Assembly (NCBI GenBank): GCA_051891935.1
Contig: JBJFFR010000068.1
Location: 1 to 18,183, forward strand
Length of the DNA: 18,183 nt
Source: UMGS363 sp051891935
Lineage (GTDB): Bacteria; Bacillota; Clostridia; Oscillospirales; Ruminococcaceae
Reading direction: 5' to 3'
Shown here piece after piece: positions 7,531 to 15,107 of the stretch. A model generated the notes under the pieces. That model did not search any database, was not told the DNA's origin, and saw only the letters and a list, made by a program, of their open reading frames with translations. Numbering within the stretch: position 1 is the first letter of the stretch; each line of letters begins with the position of its first letter. Both the position numbers and the translations under genes were made by a program.

Positions 7531-8823
7531 ATGAAATTTAAAAAAGTTGTTTCATGCACCCTTGCTGTAATGCTTGCATTGGGTACATTCACTGTTCTTC
7601 CGGATCGGTTAAATGATAAGATCGGCATTGCTGTTACAGCTAAAGAGGCTGAAAATCCTGAAAAGGACTTCATCATTGATACGGATATTGAAGGAAAAAA
7701 ATATATCGACGGTTATAAAGGTTCCGGCGGCGATGTTGTTATACCTAAAGATATCAGCTATATCAGCAACAGTGCGTTTGAAGGCGTTTCACAGATCACA
7801 TCCGTTACTGCGGAAGGGGATCTGTATGTTCAGGGCAACGGATTTCAAGGATGCACCCGACTTAAAAGAGTTGTTGTAAATGGAAATGCTTCTTTTGAAA
7901 GCTATGCTTTTGATAAGTGTGTAAGCCTTGAAACAGTTGAGGTTTCGGGCAGTATTTACAAATCGATCGGCGGCAATGCATTTGCAAATTGCACCAAGCT
8001 CAGAACCTTCAAGGTCAAGGGTTCGGAATTTATTTATTCGATCAGCGGATTGGCGTTTTTCAATTGTATCAATCTGACTAATGTAACTATAACAAACGGA
8101 TGCAGTCAGATCGCCGACAGAGCGTTTTTGAACTGCCCAAGTCTTGGCAGCCTGACGATCCCACCAAAGACAAAGGTTGCCGTAAGCTCCAAACCGTTTG
8201 GCTATTCTGTAGGCTGGTCTGAAGCTGATATGGAAAAGATGAATGAAAATTCCGATGAATACAGATTGCTCAACACTAGTTTTTTTAACAGTCCTTCCGA
8301 TTATAACAGCGTTTTCAATAATGGCACAACTTCTTTGTACATTGATTATCTTTCTTATGATGCTCTGTCATCCAATTCGGCTACTTCTTACTCCTTTGAC
8401 AGCGATTATTACAAACTGTTCGTTAATCATGAGAAGTTCCTTCCCAAAAAGATCACTCTCAATGTAGCTAAGGGTTCCAATGCCGAAACCTATGCTGTAA
8501 AGAACAATTTTGCTTATAAAATTTATACAGATAACAAGCTTACCGCTGCTCCGAAGGATATCGAAGTTTATAAGAGTACAAAGAACTCTATAACTCTTAC
8601 ATGGGACAAGCTTCGCGGCGCTGATGCTTATGATATTTATATCTACAACAGCAAAACATATAAATATGAAAAGTATAAGACTGTAAAATCCAACTCCTGC
8701 ACCATCAAAAAGCTTCAAAGCGGTACGGTGTATAAGGTCAAGGTTTGCGGCCTTGCCAAAAATAACGGCAAGTATGTTGCCGGTCCCAAATCTAAAGCGA
8801 TAGCTGTTAAAACAAGAACGTGA
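7531..8823 (+). CDS. secreted BspA-like leucine-rich-repeat protein with C-terminal fibronectin type III domain
   Basis: The ATG at 7531 is preferred over the in-frame TTG at 7525 because GAGGG at 7518-7522 gives proper spacing. The 430-residue product has a Lys-rich start (MKFKKVVSC), a hydrophobic segment, and a likely Sec cleavage before about residue 40 (after AVTA). From about 60 to 225 are BspA/LRR_5 repeats, recognisable by repeated AFxNCxxLxxxxI units such as AFANCTKLRTF and AFLNCPSLGSLTIP. The end (about 338-430) is a fibronectin III domain (TLTWDKLRGADAYDIYIY ... GTVYKVKVCGLA). No LPXTG, dockerin or membrane anchor is visible, so it is probably secreted or held by the Fn3 part. It is monocistronic between its own promoter and terminator. 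Ruminococci carry many such proteins; binding target unknown. Confidence 0.85.
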   Translation: MKFKKVVSCTLAVMLALGTFTVLPDRLNDKIGIAVTAKEAENPEKDFIIDTDIEGKKYIDGYKGSGGDVVIPKDISYISNSAFEGVSQITSVTAEGDLYVQGNGFQGCTRLKRVVVNGNASFESYAFDKCVSLETVEVSGSIYKSIGGNAFANCTKLRTFKVKGSEFIYSISGLAFFNCINLTNVTITNGCSQIADRAFLNCPSLGSLTIPPKTKVAVSSKPFGYSVGWSEADMEKMNENSDEYRLLNTSFFNSPSDYNSVFNNGTTSLYIDYLSYDALSSNSATSYSFDSDYYKLFVNHEKFLPKKITLNVAKGSNAETYAVKNNFAYKIYTDNKLTAAPKDIEVYKSTKNSITLTWDKLRGADAYDIYIYNSKTYKYEKYKTVKSNSCTIKKLQSGTVYKVKVCGLAKNNGKYVAGPKSKAIAVKTRT

Positions 8824-8841
8824 CAGTTTCCTTTGCAGCAA

Positions 8842-8878
8842 ACGCCGTTCTCCGTAATTCGGAGAACGGCGTATTTTA
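8842..8878 (+). terminator. strong Rho-independent terminator after the BspA-like gene
   Basis: Perfect 13-bp stem, 8842-8854 with 8860-8872, loop TAATT, followed by ATTTTATC. It starts 19 bases after the stop codon. Confidence 0.9.
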
Positions 8879-8880
8879 TC

Positions 8881-9093
8881 AAATTACTCATATATTGTCA
8901 AAATAACAGAGAATGTTTTGTTGTGAATTTGCACAAAAAATATGTTTTGCAACTCTTAAAACCGCATGGATGCGACGAATTTTGGTTAAAATTAAAAAAT
9001 GAAATGAAAATAGAGAATCGTAGAGAAAAAGAGCAAAACAGAGAGATTTTGAGAGATTGAGGGATATATTTTAAAAATTCGGCAAAATGACAA
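8881..9093. other. intergenic stretch without a gene
   Basis: AT-rich spacer between the BspA-like terminator and the rplM promoter. It holds a purine-rich run with repeated AGAGA/GAGAG words (about 8998-9065) and no credible ORF, hairpin or RNA gene. The short frame across it begins inside the preceding terminator. Confidence 0.5.
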
Positions 9094-9122
9094 TTGACAG
9101 CGGACGGATCAATGTGTATAAT
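9094..9122 (+). promoter_or_regulatory. consensus sigma-A promoter of rplM-rpsI
   Basis: Exact TTGACA (9094-9099) and exact TATAAT (9117-9122) with 17 bases between. This is a full-consensus promoter, as expected for ribosomal protein genes. Confidence 0.92.
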
Positions 9123-9128
9123 AGATAA

Positions 9129-9210
9129 CGTTGTGTCCGACGTGTATCAGAATGTATGTGGAGTTGCCTGCATTGAATGATATCAGTTCGGCAAGATCTA
9201 CTAAAAATAA
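9129..9210 (+). promoter_or_regulatory. probable L13-type ribosomal protein leader (autoregulatory 5' UTR)
   Basis: The transcript should start near 9129, leaving a leader of about 95 bases before rplM, longer than needed for ribosome binding. It contains a TTGCC (9164-9168) / GGCAA (9190-9194) pairing and conserved-looking unpaired segments such as GTCCGACGTG. Firmicute rplM genes commonly carry the L13 leader, through which the protein is thought to control its own mRNA. Assignment to that family rests on position and general form; a covariance-model search was not possible. Confidence 0.45.
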
Positions 9211-9223
9211 AAGGAGAATGACT

Positions 9224-9652
9224 ATGTCAACTTATATGCCTAAGGCTAACGAAATCAGCCGTAAGTGGTATGTTATTGATGCAGAGGGCAAATCCCTCGG
9301 TCGTGTAGCAGCTGCTGCAGCATCAATCCTCAGAGGCAAGAATAAGCCTACCTTCGCACCTCACGCAGACTGCGGAGATCACGTTATCATCATCAACTGC
9401 GCAAAGGCAGTTCTCACAGGTAAGAAGCTTGAGCAGAAGACCTTCAAGTGGCACACCGGCTGGATCGGCGGACTTAAGGAAACCAAGTACAGCGATATGA
9501 TGAAGAACGAACCGGAAAGAGCAATGAAAATTGCAGTAAACGGTATGCTTCCGAACAACACACTCGGCAGAGCAGCACTCACAAGACTCAGAACCTATGC
9601 AGGTGCAGAGCACGAGAACGCAGCTCAGAAGCCTGAAATGATCGAAATATAA
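9224..9652 (+). CDS. rplM: 50S ribosomal protein L13
   Basis: Large-subunit protein that binds 23S rRNA early in assembly. From the ATG at 9224 the product has 142 residues, the exact usual length. It starts MSTYMPKANEISRKWYVIDA and carries the family stretches GKSLGRVAAAAASILRGKNKP, DCGDHVIIINCAKAVLTGKK, WHTGWIGGLK and GMLPNNTLGRAAL. The ATG at 9218 is too close to AAGGAG (9211-9216), and a TTG-started longer frame would run into the leader, so both are rejected. It is followed after 13 bases by rpsI, the near-universal order. Confidence 0.97.
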   Translation: MSTYMPKANEISRKWYVIDAEGKSLGRVAAAAASILRGKNKPTFAPHADCGDHVIIINCAKAVLTGKKLEQKTFKWHTGWIGGLKETKYSDMMKNEPERAMKIAVNGMLPNNTLGRAALTRLRTYAGAEHENAAQKPEMIEI

Positions 9653-9665
9653 GGAGGAAGCCGAA

Positions 9666-10067
9666 ATGTACGAATCTAAACAGCCTTATTTTTATGGCAC
9701 AGGCAGAAGAAAAAGCTCCGTTGCAAGAGTAAGAGTATACGCAGGCAGCGGCAACATCACCATCAATGGCAGAAACATTGACGATTACTTTGGACTTGAA
9801 ACACTCAAACTCCTCGTTAGACAGCCCCTCACACTTACAGAAACATCTGATAAGTTTGATATCGTCTGCACAGTAGCAGGCGGCGGTGTAACAGGTCAGG
9901 CAGGTGCGATCCGTCACGGCCTCTCCAGAGCACTCCTCCAGTACGACGCAGAGCTCCGTCCTGTTCTCAAGAAGGCAGGCTTCCTCACTCGTGACCCGAG
10001 AATGAAGGAAAGAAAGAAGTACGGCTTAAAGGCTGCTCGTCGCGCTCCTCAGTTCTCAAAGCGTTGA
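9666..10067 (+). CDS. rpsI: 30S ribosomal protein S9
   Basis: Small-subunit protein whose C-terminal tail reaches the P-site tRNA. It has 133 residues with YFYGTGRRKSSVARVRV at the start, then GNITINGRN, VAGGGVTGQAGAIRHGLSRAL, and the invariant tail DPRMKERKKYGLKAARRAPQFSKR. AGGAGG stands 8 bases before the ATG. The C-terminal SKR is intact, so if the neighbouring element recombined at this locus it did so downstream of, or in a way that restored, the 3' end of the gene. Confidence 0.97.
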   Translation: MYESKQPYFYGTGRRKSSVARVRVYAGSGNITINGRNIDDYFGLETLKLLVRQPLTLTETSDKFDIVCTVAGGGVTGQAGAIRHGLSRALLQYDAELRPVLKKAGFLTRDPRMKERKKYGLKAARRAPQFSKR

Positions 10068-10084
10068 TTGTTGCCCTTACAAAT

Positions 10085-10142
10085 CACGTATTTACGTGCT
10101 TTGGGGCGTATGTATCACCGTTTTGGTCAACTTTTGGACAAC
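10085..10142. repeat. candidate attachment region: palindrome plus tandem 11-mers beside the integrase
   Basis: Between the rpsI stop and the integrase stop lie the palindrome CACGTA-TT-TACGTG (10085-10098) and two adjacent 11-mers, TTTTGGTCAAC (10121-10131) and TTTTGGACAAC (10132-10142). Tyrosine integrases recombine at a core site flanked by short direct arm-binding repeats. Position and form fit attL, but no second copy of the core was found to the right in this window. Confidence 0.45.
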
Positions 10143-10158
10143 TAATAAAGACCATTTT

Positions 10159-10190
10159 AACCGCTATGTTCTCGCATAGCGGTTATTTTT
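10159..10190 (+). terminator. Rho-independent terminator of rplM-rpsI
   Basis: Stem AACCGCTATG (10159-10168) with CATAGCGGTT (10175-10184), 6-base loop, then ATTTTTAT. It lies about 90 bases after rpsI and converges on the integrase gene. It may belong to the element rather than to the original rpsI locus. Confidence 0.85.
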
Positions 10191-10208
10191 ATATGCTGTA
10201 ACTTTCAA

Positions 10209-11354
10209 TCAGTTATTGCCTGTCAGCGTCTGCTCAATGGAAGCGGCGATATTGCGCTTCATACCCTCAAGTACATCGGCGTAGATGTTGGCAGTAACAT
10301 TGATGTCGCAGTGCCCCAGGTGATCGCTTATCGCTTTAAGCTCCACACCGTTGTTCAGAAGCATAGTAGCATTGCAGTGACGGAGCTTGTGCAATGTCAT
10401 ATGTGAGAACTCTGTACCCTTTGTCATTCTCTTTAACGAGGTGAGAACCGAGCTTCTGTCTCGATAGTTTCCCTTTGCAGACGGAAAGACCATCTCGGGG
10501 TGAGCGAAAGATGCTCCCAATGCCGATTTCAGCTGTTCAACGTATTCACGCTGTTCTTTGAGAACGGCTTCTGTAGTGCTGCTCATACAGATAGTGCGTA
10601 TGCTTTTCCTGGTTTTTGGCGGTGTAAGCGAGTGCTTTCCGCCAACATCGTTGAGCGTGTGTCTGATCGAGATAGTCATATTCTCAAAATCAATATCTTC
10701 CCAACTAAGCCCGAAACATTCTCCGCAGCGCATTCCTGTGAACAAAAGGAACGTGAAGATACGCTTCAAATCCTCGTCACAGCTTGATTCATTGATAAGT
10801 TCAACAAATCTGCGCAGTTCGTCCGCATTCAGCGCCATTACCTTGTTCTGCTCCTTGTTTTTCGGCAGGATAACATTGTGGCAGGGATTTGTGCGAATAA
10901 AGCCCTGTTCAACTGCCCTTCGGAAAATGGACTGAATAATGACATAGACCTTGCGTACTGTTGTCGGATTCAACTTGTAAGACTGCACTATCTGTGTCAG
11001 CTTCGGCGTTGTAATGTCTTTCAGCTTCATATTGCCCAATACAGGCAAAATATGCTTCTTATACTGCCCTTTGTAGGTGTAGATAGTGCTTTCTTTCAGC
11101 TCAACGGGTGCAAAATTCGTGAAATACCAATCCGCAAGCTCCGAGAACCTCATATTGTCATTAAACTGAGTGTACCCACGGCACTGACGCTCGAATTCAA
11201 AAGCGTATTCCTGTGCAAGTTTTTCGGCTTTCTTCGGAGTGACATCTTTGGGCGGCGTGAAGGTTGTGGACTTCATTATCTTCTTGCCGTTGTTGTCTGT
11301 TCCTACGAAAACTCTTATTCTGAACGTGTTTCCACGCTGTGTGATATTAGCCAT
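10209..11354 (-). CDS. int: tyrosine recombinase / integrase of the integrative element
   Basis: Catalyses site-specific integration and excision. The 381-residue protein has an N-terminal arm-type DNA-binding domain (about 1-60, NTFRIRVFVGTDNNGKK), a SAM-like core-binding domain (about 65-165), and the catalytic domain. Active-site residues visible are Arg209 (TGMRCGE), Lys247 (PPKTRKS), His322 and Arg325 (HKLRH), His348 (DHLGH) and Tyr358 (NIYADV), so the enzyme should be active. The ATG at 11354 follows AGGAGG at a distance of about 11 bases. It has its own promoter (11406-11434) and is the last gene of the mob-xis-helicase-int row. Its 3' end faces rpsI, the usual position next to the attachment site. 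The domain layout resembles Tn916-like and phage integrases of Firmicutes. Confidence 0.95.
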   Translation of the reverse strand: MANITQRGNTFRIRVFVGTDNNGKKIMKSTTFTPPKDVTPKKAEKLAQEYAFEFERQCRGYTQFNDNMRFSELADWYFTNFAPVELKESTIYTYKGQYKKHILPVLGNMKLKDITTPKLTQIVQSYKLNPTTVRKVYVIIQSIFRRAVEQGFIRTNPCHNVILPKNKEQNKVMALNADELRRFVELINESSCDEDLKRIFTFLLFTGMRCGECFGLSWEDIDFENMTISIRHTLNDVGGKHSLTPPKTRKSIRTICMSSTTEAVLKEQREYVEQLKSALGASFAHPEMVFPSAKGNYRDRSSVLTSLKRMTKGTEFSHMTLHKLRHCNATMLLNNGVELKAISDHLGHCDINVTANIYADVLEGMKRNIAASIEQTLTGNN

Positions 11355-11405
11355 ATGTATAAATACCTCCTAAATTTCTACACTATGGCATATCTCTGCA
11401 TTTAT

Positions 11406-11434
11406 ATGATAGCGCTTTACAAACATAAAGTCAA
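11406..11434 (-). promoter_or_regulatory. promoter of the integrase gene
   Basis: On the minus strand TTGACT (11429-11434), 17 bases, TATCAT (11406-11411). It allows integrase expression independent of the mob operon. Confidence 0.65.
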
Positions 11435-11464
11435 GGCCATTTGCAGAAATATGTCGATATATAT

Positions 11465-11608
11465 TGTCCTTTCGGACACCTACAGGACAGCCGAAAAAGA
11501 AATATAGCAAAAAGTGCAAATCCGCTGTCCTGCCGTCCGAACCGCTTAAATGCGTAGTTTTTGCTGTCCGAAAGTACTGTCCCCGGACATCTCGGACGTC
11601 CCAGACAG
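11465..11608. repeat. array of GTCC/GGAC motifs forming nested inverted repeats
   Basis: About ten copies of GTCC or its complement GGAC lie in 144 bases between the helicase stop and the integrase promoter. They form TGTCC-N4-GGACA (11465-11478), a 9-bp exact pair CAGGACAGC (11483-11491) with GCTGTCCTG (11524-11532), TGTCC-CC-GGACA (11579-11590), and nested around that GTCCGA/TCGGAC and GCTGTC/GACAGC. The pattern suggests a multi-site protein-binding region or a folded RNA. Candidate roles are a replication origin for the SF3 helicase, an Xis/regulator binding array, or an attenuator before int. Confidence 0.6.
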
Positions 11609-11625
11609 CAATTTTGAACTTTACC

Positions 11626-12930
11626 TTATAGTATAATAGAGCGAAAGTGAGTTTTCACTCCCTTGTACCCTCTGACCTCTCTGTTGTCAACGGAAATGTG
11701 ATTTGTCGGGGTCATACCCCACTTTGCGGAATTGCTTCGAAGCCAGGTGCTGAATGTGTTCTGATTGAGTACGTTCATCAGATTTTTATGACACCAATCC
11801 ACATAAGCGGAATAGAGAGCCTGGGTGCTTTCGGAATATCCGCTGCCAAATGAAATATAGCTCCTGTCCTCTAAAAATTCGGGAATGTTGCAGTTATCGG
11901 ACATAATCTCGGATATGTTCCGCTTTGTTTTTTCGGAGATCGTAAATCTGAAATTGTTCCGAATGAGCCGCCGCAGTCCGTCAAACATCCAACAGAAAAT
12001 CTTCTCCTTCTCAGCTATGAATTTGTCGGCAAGAAACGGATCATTCTTCCTGTTTTCGGGAACAGGCTTTGTTGTGAGAATTATCATACGCCTTGCAAAT
12101 CCGTCCGACTTGTCATATAATGCTTTGGGAGAGCCGTTTCCGAAGCAAAGGAAACGGGAGTATAGCATTGCCTGCTGTGACTGCTGTCCCTTTGCTTCAA
12201 CATCAACGGGTATCTCCGCAGTAATGAGATTTTTTATGTAGCCTGTCGAGGAAAAGGCGTTCATCTGCATATCATCATCAAGCATAAGCAGCTTGTTTTG
12301 CAGATTGTAGCGAAAAAACTTGTCCGTTTCGATACGCTGAAAATTCCCCGTTATCATAGCAGACTTAAAAATCTCCTGCAATACTATCCCGATACGGCTC
12401 TTGCCCTCACCGCCGTTTCCGATGATGAACAGCATTGCCTGTCCTTTGGTGGACGGAATAAGGCAATAGCCGAGATATTCCTGCAATGTGGTTATGTCCT
12501 CCATATCAAGCATATCCGAAAGAAATAACATAAATTCTTCGGGATAATATACTCCGTTCCATATGTCCGGATCGTAATTTACATTCAGACGATTTGTGCA
12601 GAATCGTATTTCTTCCAACCAAGTTCCGTCTGTTTTCAGTATTCCGTTATTAAGATGAATTTCGTCCTCTTTCGGGATTATCGGCTCGGAGAAGCAGCAG
12701 AGCTTCAACGCTTCTGTAAGGCGTTTCACAACGGCAGCAACGTTGTTGGTGACATTGGGCATTACTATCTCGGAAATTTTGTGAGAAATAATGTCCTCGC
12801 TGACCTCTCCGTTATAATCGTAAAATTTGTTTTCGGAAAAGATAATCGGGTAATTTTCCACAAGCTCCTTGCAAAATAACGGCTCATTTATCTTTCCCTT
12901 TTCATCAAGCCACGCAGGAGCTATGTTCAT
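11626..12930 (-). CDS. SF3 helicase, phage/plasmid primase C-terminal type (D5/P4-like), without primase domain
   Basis: ATP-driven DNA-unwinding enzyme of the superfamily 3 type used by phages, P4-like satellites and integrative elements. In the 434-residue protein the N-terminal third resembles the D5_N helical region. The AAA+-like core has Walker A GNGGEGKS (171-178), Walker B LLMLDDD (214-220), a motif C/sensor RFLCFGN (259-265), and an Arg-Arg pair (280-281) where the arginine finger is expected. The C-terminal part (about 370-434) looks like the winged-helix found in many relatives. There is no TOPRIM or AEP primase domain, unlike P4 alpha proteins of 700 residues or more, so another primase must serve it if it works in replication. 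Its ATG overlaps the stop of the upstream HTH gene as TGATG, implying coupled translation. Confidence 0.85.
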   Translation of the reverse strand: MNIAPAWLDEKGKINEPLFCKELVENYPIIFSENKFYDYNGEVSEDIISHKISEIVMPNVTNNVAAVVKRLTEALKLCCFSEPIIPKEDEIHLNNGILKTDGTWLEEIRFCTNRLNVNYDPDIWNGVYYPEEFMLFLSDMLDMEDITTLQEYLGYCLIPSTKGQAMLFIIGNGGEGKSRIGIVLQEIFKSAMITGNFQRIETDKFFRYNLQNKLLMLDDDMQMNAFSSTGYIKNLITAEIPVDVEAKGQQSQQAMLYSRFLCFGNGSPKALYDKSDGFARRMIILTTKPVPENRKNDPFLADKFIAEKEKIFCWMFDGLRRLIRNNFRFTISEKTKRNISEIMSDNCNIPEFLEDRSYISFGSGYSESTQALYSAYVDWCHKNLMNVLNQNTFSTWLRSNSAKWGMTPTNHISVDNREVRGYKGVKTHFRSIIL

Positions 12931-13217
12931 CAGGCAGCACCTCCCAGATATTCAAGCAATGCCGCCTTGCTGATAAGTATCTTCCCACGCTTGCCCTGAC
13001 CTGTTCTTATGTAAGGTATTTTATGCTGTGCCACAAGCTGACGGACGGTGTGTTCCGAAAGTCCGCTGACAGCCCGTGTGCATTCCTTTATTGTCAGCAT
13101 TTCCACAGGCTCGGCAGAGCGTTCGGGAGGTTTATCTTTCTGTGTATCACTCTCATTCCCAATGAGCTGGGTCAAAAGTGCAACGATCTGTGCCATAATT
13201 TCTCTTTTGTTCTCCAT
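12930..13217 (-). CDS. excisionase-like small helix-turn-helix protein
   Basis: The 95-residue protein has a variable N-terminal helix (1-40). A MerR/excisionase-type HTH_17 domain (about 41-93) follows: LTIKECTRAVSGLSEHTVRQLVAQHKIPYIRTGQGKRGKILISKAALLEYL. The pattern helix, turn, recognition helix, then a wing carrying basic residues and a final helix matches proteins annotated as excisionases or Tn916-type Xis. It could direct int towards excision or act as a replication/operon regulator. It sits between mob and the helicase rather than next to int. AAGGAG precedes the ATG by 8 bases; the gap to the mob stop is 12 bases. It ends in a one-base TGATG overlap with the helicase gene. Confidence 0.75.
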   Translation of the reverse strand: MENKREIMAQIVALLTQLIGNESDTQKDKPPERSAEPVEMLTIKECTRAVSGLSEHTVRQLVAQHKIPYIRTGQGKRGKILISKAALLEYLGGAA

Positions 13218-13229
13218 AGTATATTCTCC

Positions 13230-14969
13230 TTATCTTTCTATACGGTTTGTTCTTGTTTTTTCGGGTTCTATGAAATGGCTCATATTCTCTCGTATCTCAC
13301 TGTCAATAGCACTTTTGTCTATGGAATCAAACTCACCGAGCTTTCGGAAAATGTTATCCGTAAACAGGCTGATACCTGTTGCAAGTGCCTTGCTTATCCC
13401 CGTAAGTCCTCGGTTATATTGATTTGAATATACAAGGGCATTCAGAGCAAGCACCGCCTTTACAAATGACTGCTTTACAAAGGAAAGTTGTTCGGTGAGC
13501 TTGTCAACGATCGACCTGCTTTCGGATATTTCCCTTTCAGCTTCGGAAATGCGGTTTTTAGTTCTGTCTATGAAAATTTGAACCATTTCAATCGGAGTCT
13601 TGTCCTTCATCTGTGACCAAGGCAGACGAAGCTCATCACTAACAAGTTGGTCAATAGCGTGGTTTTCGTTCTGCAGCTCTCTGATTTTTTCTTCCGCATC
13701 GGTTTTATCATCTTTGTACGGAATGCCAAGTGCCTGACGTATATACAGTATCTCCGTTGTTTTCGTATCTCGTTCATCCTTGACTTTACGAATCTCACGT
13801 TCCAATTCCGAATACCTCTTATTAAGGTCAAGCTGTTCATTGTATTCATTTTCGGCAGCTTTCAGCTTTTTCTCAGCCTTTGCTTCAAGCTCCTGCAGCT
13901 TCATCTTTTCAATTTCAACAGCATTTGCAGCATCGCTGACACGCCTTTCGGAATATCTGATTTTTTCCTCACGTTTGTCAAGCTCCGAGCTGCGGTCAGC
14001 CAAACGGGACAGGCTTTCCGATTCCTTAACGGCAATATCGGCTTCACGCTTTTCAAGTGCCTGCATACGATATTCAATGCTTTTACGCTCCCGCTTGTTT
14101 TCGATTATCTGGACTGCAACAGCCTTCTTCTGTGTTTCGATCTGTTCAAATTCTTCGGGAGATACCGATATATTGTGAGAAAGAAGCTGTTTCTTTCCGA
14201 TAACAACGGTTTCCTCTGCCACAAGCTCCATTTCACGTAAGGGCTGCAGTTCTGCCGAAAGGCGCTCCTTTTCGTGCTGAATCTCCTTGTATTCCTCCAC
14301 AGCAAAGCTGACACCCCTGGACTTCTTCGGCTCGGAAATGATAAATCCGTGTTCTTCGCATATCTTACGGAACACAAGATACTCCGACTGCCGCCATCTT
14401 GCAATAGCGTTCTTTCCGCTGCCGTAGCCCATTTCTTTTAATGCCTGGGCAATGCCGTTCTGGGTATCGACTCCACGCTTGTAATGTCCCACAGGAATGT
14501 AGTCTATGTGCAGATGGGGCGTTTTCTCGTCAAGGTGAATGACCGCATTGAAAACGTAAAGGTTCGGGTTACGTTCGGAGAATCCTCTCATATACTCGCA
14601 CAGACAAGCAACAGCAATCTCACCGTCAGCCGTTCCGACGCCCGTATCCTCCATTGTTCCGAGTTGGACAAGGCACTCGTAGAAGCTCTTGCGTTTGTCG
14701 GGTGATGTCAGCTTTGTTTCGGTAACAGGCTGTACGAACTGATATTCAAAGTAGTCGGTCTTGATCTTCCTGTCACTCCGCTTCTGCTTTGCATTGTAAC
14801 GCTCAACGGCAGCGGAAAACAGCTTGTCATACGCTTCTCCGATAGGCTCACGAACAAATACTATATTATTGTTGGTTCGTGCAGGGTCGGTGTTCTTGGT
14901 GTGGAAAGCTCTGTTGTTGTGTCCGATACTGCCCTTTCCCTGGCAGATAGAAATTGTTCTTGCTTTCAT
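13230..14969 (-). CDS. mob: MobV-family relaxase (Mob/Pre plasmid recombination protein)
   Basis: Nicks the element's transfer origin and pilots the strand during conjugative mobilization by a helper. The ATG at 14969 is chosen because the only good ribosome site, AGGAGGG, lies inside the longer frame to 14993. The 579-residue protein has the MobV start MKARTISICQGKGSIGHNNRAFHTKN (given here only as the family's motif I region, residues 1-26). The metal-binding motif HLDEKTPHLH (145-154) matches HxDExTPHxH, and a conserved stretch RWRQSEYLVFRK follows. Residues of about 225-480 form a long charged coiled coil rich in Glu, Lys and Arg. The end carries no known domain. It heads the mob-xis-helicase row from the promoter at 15079-15107. 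No coupling protein or type IV secretion gene is visible, so transfer would depend on a helper. Confidence 0.9.
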   Translation of the reverse strand: MKARTISICQGKGSIGHNNRAFHTKNTDPARTNNNIVFVREPIGEAYDKLFSAAVERYNAKQKRSDRKIKTDYFEYQFVQPVTETKLTSPDKRKSFYECLVQLGTMEDTGVGTADGEIAVACLCEYMRGFSERNPNLYVFNAVIHLDEKTPHLHIDYIPVGHYKRGVDTQNGIAQALKEMGYGSGKNAIARWRQSEYLVFRKICEEHGFIISEPKKSRGVSFAVEEYKEIQHEKERLSAELQPLREMELVAEETVVIGKKQLLSHNISVSPEEFEQIETQKKAVAVQIIENKRERKSIEYRMQALEKREADIAVKESESLSRLADRSSELDKREEKIRYSERRVSDAANAVEIEKMKLQELEAKAEKKLKAAENEYNEQLDLNKRYSELEREIRKVKDERDTKTTEILYIRQALGIPYKDDKTDAEEKIRELQNENHAIDQLVSDELRLPWSQMKDKTPIEMVQIFIDRTKNRISEAEREISESRSIVDKLTEQLSFVKQSFVKAVLALNALVYSNQYNRGLTGISKALATGISLFTDNIFRKLGEFDSIDKSAIDSEIRENMSHFIEPEKTRTNRIER

Positions 14970-15003
14970 TTGATAATTTTCCCTCCTAATCATTATAAAA
15001 GAC

Positions 15004-15033
15004 TTGACAATCTACCAAAAGGTGTGATATAAT
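15004..15033 (+). promoter_or_regulatory. promoter of the XRE-like regulator gene
   Basis: TTGACA (15004-15009), 18 bases, TATAAT (15028-15033). Transcription would begin near 15040, leaving a leader of about 118 bases across the mob promoter. Confidence 0.75.
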
Positions 15034-15078
15034 ACATTTAGATGCAAAAATCTCTTATAGTAGATTACCTTGAGGTAT

Positions 15079-15107
15079 ATTATAATTCACGAAAGTGCAT
15101 TTGTCAA
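15079..15107 (-). promoter_or_regulatory. promoter of the mob operon, overlapping region with regulator promoter
   Basis: On the minus strand TTGACA (15102-15107), 17 bases, TATAAT (15079-15084), a full consensus. A 12-bp palindrome TACCT-TG-AGGTA (15066-15077) covers the expected start point. ACGAAAGTG (15090-15098) and CATTTTCGT (15119-15127) form an imperfect inverted repeat around the -35 box. Both are possible operator sites. Confidence 0.8.

Noticed and set aside
8833..9060. 75-residue plus-strand ORF
   Set aside because: It begins inside the BspA terminator, has a non-ATG start without ribosome site, and lies in a purine-rich spacer.
9056..9069. TTGAGGGATATAT shared with the right arm of the large palindrome (16029-16041)
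   Set aside because: A 13-base match in AT-rich DNA without flanking similarity; it was considered as an att pair but it lies upstream of rplM, so the element would have to include rplM-rpsI. Treated as chance.
10878..11507. 209-residue plus-strand ORF opposite int
   Set aside because: It is mostly antisense to the integrase, has no ribosome site and no recognisable domain.
13647..14240. 197-residue plus-strand ORF opposite mob
   Set aside because: It is the antisense shadow of the coiled-coil coding region, Phe/Leu-rich as expected from reversed Glu/Lys codons.
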